A DNA stretch of 64,000 bases from Marinirhabdus sp050859505 (GCF_050859505.1 NZ_CP193934.1:2976001-3040000); one strand, 5' to 3'; positions 40,926-52,600 are shown, numbered from the stretch's first letter. The notes: generated from the letters alone by a model not told the origin. Program-made: numbers and translations.

Positions 40926-41963
40926 TTACTTTATAGCTATTACGGCACTTGATGGTCCTGTTAATGGCATTACCGATGTTTGTGTAAAACCACATTCCTT
41001 TGCCCAGCCATTAAAGTCTGCTGCGGAAAAGTCGAACCCTTCAGGGGTTTCTATATTCATATTTAATGACATCAATAAACCAAAAGCATTTTCACTTCTA
41101 GTATCATCAATAATATTTTCAATAACAACGAATGCTCCACCTGGTGGTAACGCATCATATGCTTTTTTAATGAGTATTTTCTTTTCTTTTGTTCCCCAAT
41201 CATGTAACACATTTCCCATAGTAATGACATCAGCTTGAGGAAGGTCTTCGGTTAAAAAATTACCAGATTGTGCAGATATCCGATCACTTAATCCCATCAA
41301 ATTAATATTTTCTCTGGCAACAGCTTCTACCGGTGGCAGGTCTAATGTAATACAGCGCATATGTTCATTATTCATGGCTACTTGTGTGGCAAGATAGCCA
41401 CCTGCACCTCCTACATCACAAAGAGTATGGTACTTGGTAAAATCAAACTCTTTGGAAAACATCATGAAATTACCCATTTGGATACCGCCCATAGCGCTTA
41501 AAAATTCTTTTAATTTTAACCTATCTGCATAGATCGCTTCAAAAATGGGCGCGTCACCTGTTTTGGTTTCATTTTGAGGTTTACCTGTTTTTAATCCTTC
41601 TTCTAGGTGGTTCCAAAAAGGATATAACCGGTTATTTGCCATTTCAAGCATGCCGCCAACATAGCTTGATTTATTCTTATCTAGAAATAGATCTGCATCT
41701 TCGGCATTACTATAGACAGCAGTTTCCTTTACTCCTGTTCTTTTTAAAAAGCCTAAAGCAACCAATGCATCTAAGAAATCATACAGACCGCGGTTGTGTA
41801 GCCCCAATTTTTCTTTGATGGATTGCCCTGTTAAATCTGCTTTTGCCAGATGTGTAAACAATCCCATGTTGACTGCGGTTAGCATTGTTTTAGATGCAAA
41901 AAATCCCATGCCAATTTGCATTATTTTGGAAGGGTCTATTTTTACTTTTGTGAATGTTTCCAT
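40926..41963 (-). CDS. SAM-dependent O-methyltransferase (class I, hydroxyneurosporene/ASMT type)
   Basis: 345 residues. The N-terminal helical dimerisation domain (to about 150) has a winged-helix SIKEKLGLHNRGLYDFLDALVALGFL. The catalytic domain holds the SAM motif LCDVGGAGGYLA and the catalytic-His region MGNVLHDWG, with PGGAFVVIEN after it. It resembles plant-type and carotenoid O-methyltransferases acting on a hydroxyl group. Substrate unknown. It lies 72 bp downstream of a Crp/Fnr regulator on the same strand, so it may be its target. Confidence 0.9.
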   Translation of the reverse strand: METFTKVKIDPSKIMQIGMGFFASKTMLTAVNMGLFTHLAKADLTGQSIKEKLGLHNRGLYDFLDALVALGFLKRTGVKETAVYSNAEDADLFLDKNKSSYVGGMLEMANNRLYPFWNHLEEGLKTGKPQNETKTGDAPIFEAIYADRLKLKEFLSAMGGIQMGNFMMFSKEFDFTKYHTLCDVGGAGGYLATQVAMNNEHMRCITLDLPPVEAVARENINLMGLSDRISAQSGNFLTEDLPQADVITMGNVLHDWGTKEKKILIKKAYDALPPGGAFVVIENIIDDTRSENAFGLLMSLNMNIETPEGFDFSAADFNGWAKECGFTQTSVMPLTGPSSAVIAIK

Positions 41964-42035
41964 AATCGTATAGTTTTAAATGAATACCAAAGGACATTCA
42001 TTTAAAACATAAAAGCCTTGACCTACATCAAGACT

Positions 42036-42608
42036 TTACGAAATTTCGGACTTTCGTAAACGGCTGAGTGCCTCTGGGGTTATCTGGAGAAATGAAGCAA
42101 TGTGTTTTTGTGAAACTCTTTGTTGAATATTTGGATATTTTTCAAGCAATACCCTGTAGCGGGTTTTGGCATATTCAGATAATTCGGAAAGTTTTAATAC
42201 TGAAGCCATCGTTGCTTTTGAGCGTAATTTATAGGTGTATTCTCTAAAACATTGAGATGTCTCTAATAAATCTAAATGGTTCTTTGCTGTAATTGTTAGC
42301 AGCGTGGTATTTTCCAGAAATTGTGTATTTATTAGTGAAGGCGTTTGGTTTACAAAACTACTAACATCCCCAAGCCACCAATTTTCAAAACCAAAGCCGG
42401 TATTTATTTCTTTTCCTTCGGTAGAAAGCATATAATTTCTATAGCAGCCTTCAATAACAAAACCAGCAAGTTTGCAAATGTAGCCCTGTTTTAAGAAATG
42501 TTCTTTTTTTTCAAAAAGCTTTGGTGTAAAATAGTCTCCTAGAATTTTCTTGTCCATCATAGTACCTGGAACAATTTGTTTGATATGATCTAGTAGCTTA
42601 TCGTACAT
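42036..42608 (-). CDS. Crp/Fnr-family transcriptional regulator
   Basis: 190 residues from ATG at 42608; an extension to 42698 (30 codons) is less like the family. A cyclic-nucleotide-binding-type beta roll runs from about 20 to 120 (HFLKQGYICKLAGFVIEGCYRNY), followed by a dimer helix and a winged helix with VSQKHIASFLQITPEALSRLRK near the end. No Cys cluster for an Fe-S centre, so not Fnr proper. It belongs to the large Bacteroidetes group of Crp-like regulators without known ligand. Directly upstream of the methyltransferase gene. Confidence 0.88.
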   Translation of the reverse strand: MYDKLLDHIKQIVPGTMMDKKILGDYFTPKLFEKKEHFLKQGYICKLAGFVIEGCYRNYMLSTEGKEINTGFGFENWWLGDVSSFVNQTPSLINTQFLENTTLLTITAKNHLDLLETSQCFREYTYKLRSKATMASVLKLSELSEYAKTRYRVLLEKYPNIQQRVSQKHIASFLQITPEALSRLRKSEIS

Positions 42609-42822
42609 TAGTTGGTATTCAAAATATTTTATGTTTTTGTCAACGTGTTTGTGTATAAAACATAGTGTGAAAAAGGCATTACTTTTTGGATTAAACACAA
42701 GCCGAATTTTTTAATTTTTTTCTTTTCATCTATATTTTCTCAAAAGTCAATTTTAAAAATTTGGCGGACCTTATAAATATGTAAAAACCATTTGAAAAGC
42801 CTGTAATAGCTATATTTCACAT

Positions 42823-42835
42823 ACGTTGTTAGTAA
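42823..42835. repeat. Second copy of the 13-bp gene-end motif
   Basis: ACGTTGTTAGTAA at 42823-42835 is identical to 40907-40919. Both copies lie just beyond a stop codon (3 bp after the hydrolase gene, 6 bp after the methyltransferase gene), in the same orientation relative to it. Confidence 0.6.
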
Positions 42836-42838
42836 TAG

Positions 42839-43702
42839 TTATTTTCGTATTATTTTCATAAATTCATCAACGTATTTACGCTCATAATCATAAATTCCCT
42901 TAATATGTTTACTATCAATATCCCAAAATTCCGTATTGCTTTTATTGGATACCTCAAATATTTGCTGTCCTAATTCGTACGGAACTTGTTTATCGGTCTT
43001 GCTATGAATAATTACTGTTGGGATTGTTAACTTTTTAATTTCTTCTTTAGCTGGAAAATCGTTGTTCATTATTAGAGGAACAATCCATTTAAAATTTTCT
43101 AAATTTAGTGCATTCGCATATACTTTTCCAATGTCAGGAAAGGAGCCAAAAGTACCTTCTAAAATTAATCCACTAACCTTATCTTGTCTTTGATTTGCGT
43201 TCATTGTAGCAAAAGTTCCGCCTAAAGATTGACCCCAAATTATGACAGGTTTTTCTGAGACGCTTTCCATCGCAACTATTTTATCAAAAATTAAAAGAGC
43301 ATCCTTTTTTAAAGACATCGTATTCGTTGCTTGTCCATTTGATTTTCCAAAACCTCTACGTTCAAAACAAAAAATCTGAAACCCTTTATTCAATAAAGGT
43401 TTGTAGGACTCTTGCATAGAGGAATTTAGATGCATTCCTTTTCCAGAATAATGAAAAATTGTTCCAATAGAAGTAATTGAATCCGGTTTAAAAAGTACTC
43501 CGTGTAATTTTATATCATCATCTACATCAAAATAAAATTCTTCATAATTCAGTGTGGATTGAAATTCTGAATAGTCAGTTCCATTCGTTTGATAAATCAT
43601 TTTATCTGAAAATCTTGAAAAGCGAAGATATAGAACGGATAAAACCACAATTGAAAAAACTGTAATCAGAATCCATTTTATAATTTTTAAAAATTTACGC
43701 AT
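42839..43702 (-). CDS. Membrane-anchored alpha/beta hydrolase
   Basis: 287 residues. One N-terminal helix (about 9-27) anchors it in the membrane. Nucleophile S159 in GQSLGG, acid D237 in HSKTDKQVP, and base H266 in SKHIKG. Oxyanion region HYSGKGMHLNSS near 84-95. The layout matches the BAAT/YqiK-like serine aminopeptidase S33 group. Substrate unknown. Stand-alone gene, its 3' end next to the shared 13-bp motif. Confidence 0.88.
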   Translation of the reverse strand: MRKFLKIIKWILITVFSIVVLSVLYLRFSRFSDKMIYQTNGTDYSEFQSTLNYEEFYFDVDDDIKLHGVLFKPDSITSIGTIFHYSGKGMHLNSSMQESYKPLLNKGFQIFCFERRGFGKSNGQATNTMSLKKDALLIFDKIVAMESVSEKPVIIWGQSLGGTFATMNANQRQDKVSGLILEGTFGSFPDIGKVYANALNLENFKWIVPLIMNNDFPAKEEIKKLTIPTVIIHSKTDKQVPYELGQQIFEVSNKSNTEFWDIDSKHIKGIYDYERKYVDEFMKIIRK

Positions 43703-43951
43703 ATGCTGTTTTCTTTTTTAAGACGATTTTATTTTTGATTAGGTTACAGATTTTGTTCTAATAATTGCTAGCTTGGCATAGGATGATATGTATCAAAATC
43801 ATCCCGTAACATATACTGGATATCTATGCATCTGTATCACGGGTATCTCGTAAAGATATAAAAAATGGCTCCATGATATTTCAGTAAAATTTTCAATATT
43901 AAAAACCCCTCCATTACAGGAAGGGCTTTCAATACTATAAATTAGAACAGG
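43703..43951. other. Intergenic region between hydrolase and beta-lactamase-like genes
   Basis: About 250 bp. GGATGAT (43781-43787) and ATCATCC (43798-43804) form a 7-bp hairpin with 10-nt loop. No frame supported. Confidence 0.4.
43901..43930 (-). terminator. Intrinsic terminator of the beta-lactamase-like gene
   Basis: On the minus strand AAAGCCCTTCC (43929-43919) pairs with GGAGGGGTTTTT (43912-43901) with a few G:T pairs, 8-nt loop, T-rich end. Confidence 0.7.
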
Positions 43952-45607
43952 CTACTCTACCTTTTTACCTGAAATTTGTTGTCCGCCCTGCAAAAGGGTT
44001 AAGCTTTCCACAGCTCCCGCGGTGTTTCTTGTGAAATGAATTTCAGCAGCAATGGCTTTGGTAAAAAATTTATCTTTTTCCATTGCGAACAGCTCTAGCT
44101 CACCCTGGCCCGTTGCTAAGGCAAATATATTCCCTTCTCTTACGCTAATCTCAAGATTAAAACCAGGTTGTAGCTCGTAGGTTCCTATATAGTCGGCCAG
44201 TATTTCTGGAGCTAATAAAATCGTTACACGCTCTGCTGGAGGGGCTTTATCAATACCTCTCCCTACCGTTGTATTTCCACTGGCCGTCATTTTAGTCATT
44301 CGGTTGTTATTTTCCATATAAAATTCATAGGAAGTATCTCCCCCATCAAAAATAAAATTGGTAGGCGTCATAGGATAGATTTCCAGATTGTCGCTGCCTT
44401 CCCGCTGACTAAATAATTGGGTGTTTTGGAGGGTGATATGACGTACCACACTACCATCAAACTCATAAGCACCTACCCATGTAGCTAGTTGCTCCTTGTT
44501 TAATGAAATGGCATCTTCTTTCTTCGGAAAAGGTTTCCCAATGGCTAGGGCAGCCACATTAGAAACCATGGCTTGTACGTTACCACAATCGCAATTGGAT
44601 AATCCAATCACGTAAACGTTTTCCTCTGGAAGAAAAATACCATTGGTAGAATAGCCAAAAATTCCACCAGAATGTTCCACAGTTTTGGAGCCGTTTATAT
44701 TTCCCGCACTCCAGCCATACCCATACGGAATCTTTTCGCCCGTGCTTAAGGTAGAACCGTTGATCGCTTTTTCTAAGGAGCTTCTTTTAATCAAGGTATT
44801 GGCACTAATTGCATTTTGCCATTTCAATAAATCTTCAGTGGTAGACATAATAGAACCTGCTGCATAGGGTAAGGTGAGACTTAAATAGTTTGCATTTCTA
44901 TATCCCGTCTCTGTTTCAGAATAGCCACTGGCTCGATTAGGAATGAGTTGAGGCATGCTTCCGTAGTAAGAATTTGTCATGCCTACTGTATCAAAAATAT
45001 TGGATTGAATAAAATCGGCATAGCTTTTTCCTGAGACCACTTCAATAATATGTCCTAAAAGGATATAGCCTGAGTTGTTGTAATTAAAAGCAGTACCGGG
45101 ATCAAACTCCATAGCTTCGTTTTTAAACTTGTCTATGAGCTCTGTAGGAGTCATATCGGTACGTGCAAGGCCCATAAAACTTGCCATGTTGGTATAGCTT
45201 TTAATACCAGAGGTGTGGTTTAATAGCTGGTGTACGGTAATGGTCTTCCCCTGCGTTGGGTAGTCGGGGATAAACTTGGTGATTTCATCCTGAAGGTTGA
45301 GTTTACCTTGTTCTTCCAGCATTAAAATAGAGACTGCTGTAAACTGTTTAGTAATGGAGCCAATTTCGAACACATGCTTAGGTGCTGCGGGTACACCCAC
45401 TTCCAGGTTGGCCATTCCAAATCCGTTTTTATAAATGGTTTGTCCGTTTTTAGCAACAAGAAGCGAAAATCCGGGGGTGTCTGCCGTATATTTTTCACTC
45501 ATATAGGCATTGATTTCTTTTTCTAAATTCTGCGCTACACTGGTTACAGTAAAGAAAACGCAAAGGACCAGAAAGAATCCTTTTACTAGGTGTTGATTGA
45601 AATTCAT
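43952..45607 (-). CDS. Serine hydrolase of the beta-lactamase/DD-peptidase (class C-like) family
   Basis: 551 residues with a signal peptide cut after SVAQ (about residue 26). Catalytic SxxK is S84-ITK87 in GSITKQF, YxN is Y176-N178 in FNYNNSG, and the third motif is HSGG at 312-315. A C-terminal domain of about 190 residues (from around 365), strand-rich, contains two similar halves (LATWVGAYEFDGS and LADYIGTYELQPG). Such proteins act as peptidases or esterases more often than as drug-destroying enzymes, so the class name should not be read as resistance. Confidence 0.9.
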   Translation of the reverse strand: MNFNQHLVKGFFLVLCVFFTVTSVAQNLEKEINAYMSEKYTADTPGFSLLVAKNGQTIYKNGFGMANLEVGVPAAPKHVFEIGSITKQFTAVSILMLEEQGKLNLQDEITKFIPDYPTQGKTITVHQLLNHTSGIKSYTNMASFMGLARTDMTPTELIDKFKNEAMEFDPGTAFNYNNSGYILLGHIIEVVSGKSYADFIQSNIFDTVGMTNSYYGSMPQLIPNRASGYSETETGYRNANYLSLTLPYAAGSIMSTTEDLLKWQNAISANTLIKRSSLEKAINGSTLSTGEKIPYGYGWSAGNINGSKTVEHSGGIFGYSTNGIFLPEENVYVIGLSNCDCGNVQAMVSNVAALAIGKPFPKKEDAISLNKEQLATWVGAYEFDGSVVRHITLQNTQLFSQREGSDNLEIYPMTPTNFIFDGGDTSYEFYMENNNRMTKMTASGNTTVGRGIDKAPPAERVTILLAPEILADYIGTYELQPGFNLEISVREGNIFALATGQGELELFAMEKDKFFTKAIAAEIHFTRNTAGAVESLTLLQGGQQISGKKVE

Positions 45608-45672
45608 GTGGATTGGTTTTGTTAATTTATTACTAAGGTACTCTTCTGTATGACGTTAGCATCCGAAATTGG

Positions 45673-45870
45673 TTACAAGAATACGTGAATCTTTTGGAGG
45701 GGGTACTGGGATGGCTGGAATTGAGTGGTGTTGTAGGTAACGGATTTACATATGATACGGCCGTCTTTAGCGGCTGCATCGGCTAAGCGTAAATGCAAGT
45801 AGCAACGGCGCAGTATTTGGTTAGCATTGGGGCCGCCCAAGGTATGTAATCGCTTTACTAAGTTAGGTTT
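45673..45870 (-). pseudogene. Unidentified frame without start codon, probable gene remnant
   Basis: An open frame of about 65 codons runs from the VOC gene stop to TAA at 45673-45675 without any ATG. Read on the minus strand it contains LVKRLHTLGGPNANQILRR and CYLHLRLADAAAKDGRI, and its base composition is more GC-rich than its neighbours. I do not recognise it. It may be the tail of a lost or inserted gene, or chance coding in a structured leader upstream of the beta-lactamase-like gene. Confidence 0.3.
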
Positions 45871-46383
45871 TTATTTCGAATATGCACCTGAAGAATAGGT
45901 CAATTCATAACTATGCGTGTAAATTTCAAAAACAATTCCGAAGGGGTCTTCAACATAGCACATTTTGAAAGGTTTATCCTTTGGATAGTATTCTCTAATT
46001 GGCATTCTTTGCTTTCCTCCATAAGACAAAATTTTATCAATTAGTTCTTCAATATTAGGATCTTGAACACAAAAATGAAAAAGACCTGTATTGAACGGAT
46101 TAAATTCAGGAGCTTCTTTTATTCCGTTTGGAAATGAAAATAATTCAATTCCAATTCCGTCTGAGGTAGCTAGATGAGCGATTTCAAATTCATTCCAATC
46201 ATCTCCGAAAACATCAATACACATTTGACCAATAGCAGTTTCCTTTTCTTTTTTGACTTTAGATGGTTGCATGAGTATGTACCAACCCATTACTTCTGAA
46301 TAAAACTTTACTGCTTCACCTATATTTGGAACTGTAATTCTAATATGTGAAAATGATTTGGGGTAACTTTTATTATTTGACAT
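45871..46383 (-). CDS. VOC-superfamily (glyoxalase/dioxygenase-like) protein
   Basis: 170 residues. Two beta-alpha-beta-beta-beta modules. Module one opens FSHIRITVPNIGEAVKFYSEVMGW; module two has GLFHFCVQDPNIEELIDKI and ends YVEDPFGIVFEIYTHSY, with His and Glu at the usual metal positions (SHIRITV, GLFHF, GIVFEIY). Metal-dependent lyase, isomerase or dioxygenase activity is possible; the substrate cannot be inferred. Cytosolic. Last gene of the minus-strand accessory block. Confidence 0.9.
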   Translation of the reverse strand: MSNNKSYPKSFSHIRITVPNIGEAVKFYSEVMGWYILMQPSKVKKEKETAIGQMCIDVFGDDWNEFEIAHLATSDGIGIELFSFPNGIKEAPEFNPFNTGLFHFCVQDPNIEELIDKILSYGGKQRMPIREYYPKDKPFKMCYVEDPFGIVFEIYTHSYELTYSSGAYSK

Positions 46384-46567
46384 TATTTAGATTTTCAAAA
46401 TTACGTACGTAGTCTGGATTTGCTATTTGTGGGTAACTCATAATATACAACCTTTTATTATTCCTATCCTTTAAACAAATCAGGAAATAAGATGTTTATA
46501 GTAATTGGTATCCTGTTAAGATATAAAAAGTAACGCCATACACTTTTTCTAAAATACTCCATAACAA

Positions 46568-46595
46568 AAAGCCCCTCCATTGCTGGAGGGGCTTT
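46568..46595 (-). terminator. Intrinsic terminator of the giant beta-helix gene
   Basis: AAAGCCCCTCCA (46568-46579) pairs perfectly with TGGAGGGGCTTT (46584-46595), 4-nt loop, and an A/T tract gives the T run on the minus strand. Confidence 0.92.
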
Positions 46596-46618
46596 CACTT
46601 CTTATGTATTGCTGAAAC

Positions 46619-49600
46619 TTACTTCGCTAAGATCAACCTGTGGGTTGAGCTTGTTGTTTCAGATACTACTTGTATAATGTAAACGCCATTAGCCATTCCA
46701 TTAAATTGTACCTGGTTGTTTCCAGCATTCGCTACAAAGTCCTTTACAATTTTTCCTGAACCTAATTCGATTACAGTAACACGGATATCAGTTCCAAAAG
46801 TCTGTGGGATATCGATGTTCGCCGTTCCCTGTGATGGGTTAGGGTATACTACGATGCCACTTCCGTTGGTTGCTATATCTTCTACTGCTAACAATACGTC
46901 TTGTGCTTCAAAAGCTCCAATATCACGTGTTCCATCAAAAACAGCTTGTCCAATCTGGTCATCGAATGTATCTGCTGGGTCTCCGCCGTTGTAAGCTAAA
47001 GATCCTAGTAATAATTCGTGTGTCTCTGTAGTACCACCGTTGTCTTGCAGGGGCCCTAACATTGGGTCTGTCTCTTCCACATCGTTGGCTTGTTCCGGGA
47101 ACGCAACTTCGTCGTCTGTACCAATTAAGTTATAGTCGTTAGAAGTAAAAGTTCCACTTACATCTAGTCCAGATCCTGCTGTGTTTAAGGCTACAATCGT
47201 GTTCTTCAGACTAGTTGTTGTATTGCTCTGGATTCCTCCTCCTGTTCCAGCAGCGGTATTAGCGCCTACTGTAACAGCATTCAGATCTAAGCTTGCACCG
47301 TCGTTGGTAATTCCTCCTCCATTTGTAGTGGCCTCATTACCTGATATAGTACTTCTTGTTACCGTGGTAATAGCACCTGTGTTATTGTAGATTCCTCCAC
47401 CTTCAGCAGCACTGTTTCTAGATACTGTAGACGTTAAGACATTCATTGTTGAACCTCCCTGGTTCCACAAACCTCCACCTTCGTTGGCAGCGCTGTTTCC
47501 ATCTATAGTACTTTCTGTAATATCGATAGTTGCCGTGTTTCCACTTACGTGAAGTGCGCCACCATTACCTGGGGCAGCAGTTCCTGCCGTTCCGTTTACA
47601 TCGTTGTTTATTACTAATGAGGTATCCAAGGTTAACGTACCTTCAATTATTTCAATAGCACCACCTGCTCTATTGGCAGCATTCCCATTCAATGTAATTC
47701 CAGTTACCGTTACATCACCAGCTACACTTAACAATCCTCCCCCAGAACCTGCGGCTCCAGTTGCTTGATTGTTGGTAATAGTTGTTGTGTTAATGATATT
47801 TAAGGTACCTCCATTGTTGAAAATTCCTCCACCACCATTGTCGGCAGCTGCTCCTTGAGCCGTGTTACCATCTATAGTCATACCATCTACTGTCATGACA
47901 CCAAGACTATTCCATAGCGCACCCCCTTCAGCAGCGGCTACGTTAGCTGTGGCTGTTCCTCCAGTAATGTTTGCGTCTCCCATACCAGTGATATGTAATC
48001 CACCACCATTTCCAGGGGCAGCACTTGCTGTATTTCCTGTAAAATCAACACCATCTAAGGTAAGGATATTTCCAGCGACACTGTTATCTTCAATACCACC
48101 ACCAGCTCTCACTGCTGTGTTTCCAGATAAGGTAGTTGCGGTTACTGAAAGAACTCCTGAATCATTTAAGATACCTCCCCCAGATCCTGCAGCACCGTTG
48201 GCTATGTTGTTCGTGATAGTTGCGTTACTAACATCTAAGGTACCTCCGTTGTTGAAGATTCCTCCGCCACCTTCGTTGGCCATCGCTCCACTAGCTGTAT
48301 TTGCGTCGATAATGGTTCCATCAACAGTCATTGCGCCTGCTCCATTCCATAGACCACCACCTTCTAAGGCTGCTGTGTTTCCACTTACAGTACCTCCAGT
48401 AATACTACTATCTCCCGGACCGGTTATATGAAGTCCACCACCATTACCTGGAGCTGCACTTGCTATGTTTCCTGTAAGATCAACATCGTCTAACATAAGG
48501 ATGTTTCCTGCAACACTATTATCTTCGATACCACCACCAGCTCTCACTGCTGTGTTTCCAGATAAGATAGATGTTGTTACTGAAAGCACTCCTGAATCAT
48601 TCAAGATACCTCCACCAGATCCTGCAGCACCATTAGCTACGTTGTTCGTGATGGTTGCGTTACTAACATCTAAGGTACCTCCATTGTTGAAAATTCCTCC
48701 ACCACCTTCGTTGGCCATGGCTCCGCTTGCTGTATTCCCGTCGATAGTGGTTCCATCAACAGTCATTGCGCCTGCTCCATTCCATAAGCCACCACCTTCT
48801 AATGAAGCAGTGTTACCTGAAATAGTTCCACCAGTAACAACGCTATTATCAGCTCCTGTAATGTGCATTCCGCCTCCATTACCAGGGGCAGCAGCCGTTG
48901 TGTTATTCAATAAATCTGTGTTGGTAAGGGTTGTTGTTCCGCCGCCTGAAGCAACTTCAATTCCACCACCTGCTCTCAAAGAAGTATTTCCTGAAATCGT
49001 CGTTCCAGTTACCATAAGAGTTCCTTCGTCATTTAAGATTCCACCACCAGATCCCGCAGCACCATTGGCTACATTGTTACTAATAGTTGCATTATTCACA
49101 TCTAGCGTTCCTCCAGCGTTAAAGATTCCTCCACCACCTTCGTTGGCCATGGCACCACTTGCTGTATTTCCATCGATCGTAGTTCCATCCACTGTCATAG
49201 TTCCAGCTCCATTCCATAAGCCACCCCCTTCTAGGGTTGCTGTATTTCCTGAAATAGTTCCACCAGTAACAACACTATCATCACCTCCGGTGATATGCAT
49301 TCCTCCTCCATTTCCTGGGGCAGCTGCTGTAGCGTTATTTAATAAATCTGTGTTGGTAAGGGTTGTTGTTCCCCCACCTGAGGCAACTTCAATTCCACCC
49401 CCTGCTCTTATAGATGTATTTCCTGAAATTTCTGTATTGGTTACTGTAATAGTTCCCATATCATTCAGAATTCCACCACCAGAACCTGCAGCGCCATCGG
49501 CTACATTGTTACTAATGGTTGCGGCCATTACGTTTAAAGTACCTCCATCGTTAAAGATTCCTCCTCCGCCTTCATTGGCCATGGCACCACTTGCCGTGTT

Positions 49601-52600
49601 GCTGTCTATGGTTGTACCATTTACAGTCATCGTTCCTGCACCGTTCCATAAGCCACCACCTTCTAAGGCAGCTGTGTTACCATTTACGGTACCACTTGTT
49701 ACAGTAGCGTTTCCTGGACCTGTAATGTGCATTCCTCCTCCATTTCCTGGAGCTGTTCCTGCATCATTCATATCCAGTGTTACATTTGTTAAAGAAATAG
49801 TTCCTGCGCTTACCAACGAATTGTCTTCTATTCCTCCTCCTGCACGTACGGCAGAATTATTAGTAATAGAAGAGCTGTTTACAGTTAGAGTTCCTCCTTC
49901 AACATTTTGAATTCCTCCTCCAGAACCAGCGGTTCCGGTTGCAAAATTATTGTTGATAACGGTTCCATTTACTACATTCAAAGTACCTCCATTATTGAAG
50001 ATTCCTCCTCCTCCATTGGTACTGTCGTTTCCAGCAGCTACATTCGTGTCTAGGGTACTTCCATCAACAGTCATCGTACTACCTGCTTGGTTCCAGAGTC
50101 CTCCTCCTTCACTAGCAGCACTGTTAGCTGTAATAGTAGCTCCAATAATATTTACTATTGCTACACCTGTAACGTGTAATGCACCACCGTTTCCTGGGTT
50201 GGGCGTTCCTGCTGAACCGTTCACATTATTGGTAATAAAAGTTGTTGTTGTGCTACTGAAAAATCCATCTACAATCTCTACACCACCACCTGCGCGGTTA
50301 GCTGAGTTTCCATCTATCATCCCACCAATAATATTTATATTCCCATCGGTAGATAATAATCCTCCTCCAGAGCCTGAAGTTCCTGTAGCGGTATTGCTCT
50401 GTAACGTTCCGTTAGAAATATTTACATTTCCTCCGTTGTTATAGATTCCTCCACCACCAGCACCAGCTACTGCTGTGTTAAGATCTACCATCGTATCGAA
50501 CATACTCATCGTAGCTCCTGCCTGGTTCCAAAGTCCTCCTCCTTGATTTGCAGCAAGGTTACTTCCTATCTGTCCGGCATTGATAACAGTCATTGCCGTT
50601 CCAGAAATATGAATTCCTCCACCATTTCCTGGCATTGGGGTTCCTGCGGTTCCGTTTACATCGTTTAAGGCTACCGTAGTTCCATTTAGCGTAAGGGTTC
50701 CGTCAATAGCTTCTATACCTCCTCCTGCGCGGTTGGCGCTATTCTGAAAAATATTAATTGCGGCAATAGTCACAGCTCCGTCGGTAGATAAAATTCCTCC
50801 TCCAGATCCGGCTGCTCCGTTCGCTAAGTTATTATTAATGGTCGATCCTGCTAAAATATCCAGGGTTCCACCATCGTTGTAGATTCCACCACCACCATTC
50901 TCGCCTAAGGCACCACTGGCAATGTTATTGGTTACAGGTACAGCGTCTACGGTCATTGTTCCGCCACCGTTCCATAGTCCACCACCTTCGGCAGCAGCAA
51001 CGTTTCCGTCTACGGTTCCACCGGTAATTGTAGAATTGGCGGTTCCACCTACGTGAAGTCCTCCACCATTTCCTGGCATTGGTGCGCCCGAAGCAACACC
51101 TGTATCATTTGTATTTAAAGTAACATCTGTAGAAGTCAATGTACCTCCAGAAATCTCAATCCCTCCACCTGCGCGGTTCGATTGGTTATTGGTAATAGTT
51201 GTTCCTGTTAGGTTTACATCGCCTCCAGTTGATAAAATCCCACCTCCAGAACCTGCGGTTCCATCAGCAATGTTTGTATCTATTAAAGTTGCAGCGTCAA
51301 CATTTAATGTTCCGCCGTCGTTGTAGATTCCTCCACCACCGTTATCGGCAGCAGCGCCACTAGCAGTATTGTTGGTAACTGGCACGCCAACTACATCCAT
51401 GGTTCCGCCACCGTTCCATAATCCACCACCTTCGGCAGCAGCAACGTTTCCATTTACGGTTCCACCTGTGATGGTTGAATTGGCGGTTCCACCTACGTGA
51501 AGTCCACCACCATTTCCTGGCATTGGTGCGCCCAAAGCAACACCTGTATCATTTGTATTTAAAGTAACATCTGTAGAAGTCAATGTACCTCCAGCAATCT
51601 CAATCCCTCCACCTGCGCGGTTCGATTGGTTGTTAGTAATGGTTGTTCCTGTTAAATTTACAGCTCCTCCAGTAGATAAAATTCCTCCTCCAGAACCTGC
51701 GGCTCCGTCAGCTATGTTACTATCTACTAAGGTAGCAGCATCTACGTTTAATGTTCCGCCGTCGTTGTAGATTCCTCCACCACCATTATCGGCTGCAGCG
51801 CCACTAGCAGTATTGTTGGTAACTGGCACGCCAACTACATCCATGGTTCCGCCACCGTTCCATAGTCCACCACCTTCAGCAGCTGCAACGTTTCCGTCTA
51901 CTGTACCACCGGTAATTGTAGAATTGGCGGTTCCACCTACGTGAAGTCCTCCACCATTTCCTGGGTTAGCAGGATTGGTTCCAGCTAATGCAATTCCCGT
52001 ATCATTATTATTCAATGTTACGTCAATCATAGTAAGGTTTCCGGCAGCAATTTCAATACCTCCACCTGCTCTTACAGATTGATTACCAGTAATGATAACG
52101 CCGTTCAGCGTAAAAGTACCTCCAGTACTATGAATTCCTCCACCAGAACCAGCGGCTCCGTTAGCACTATTATTTACAATATTTGTTCCTGTGGCCACTG
52201 TTAATGTACCACCGTCATTAAAGATTCCTCCTCCACCATTCGTAGCATCATCACCTGAAGCGCTATTCTGATCAATAAAAGTATCTGCAAATAAACCTCC
52301 AGGAGCGGGAGTCAAGATATTCAAGGTACCTCCAGCACTATTCCATAATGCACCACCTTCACTTGCGGCAGCATTTGCGAGCGCAATCCCACTAAAAGAT
52401 ACGGTTGCTCCATTTCCAGTAATATGAATTCCTCCACCATTTCCTGGGTTGGCAGTTCCTGCAGTTCCATTAACATCGTTGTTACTCATATTCACATTAA
52501 TAATATCTGCAACACCATCAATAATTTCAATTGCACCACCGGCGCGGTTAGCTGAATTACTTGTTAGAAATGCTCCAGTGATGTCTACAGTTCCTGCAGT

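Noticed and set aside
47862..49910. Long plus-strand open frames (189 and 481 codons, Pro-rich) opposite the giant adhesin gene
   Set aside because: They are the antisense shadow of GGX-rich repeat codons: glycine codons read as proline on the other strand. No start context or protein-like composition; the minus-strand protein has signal peptide, repeats and sorting domain.
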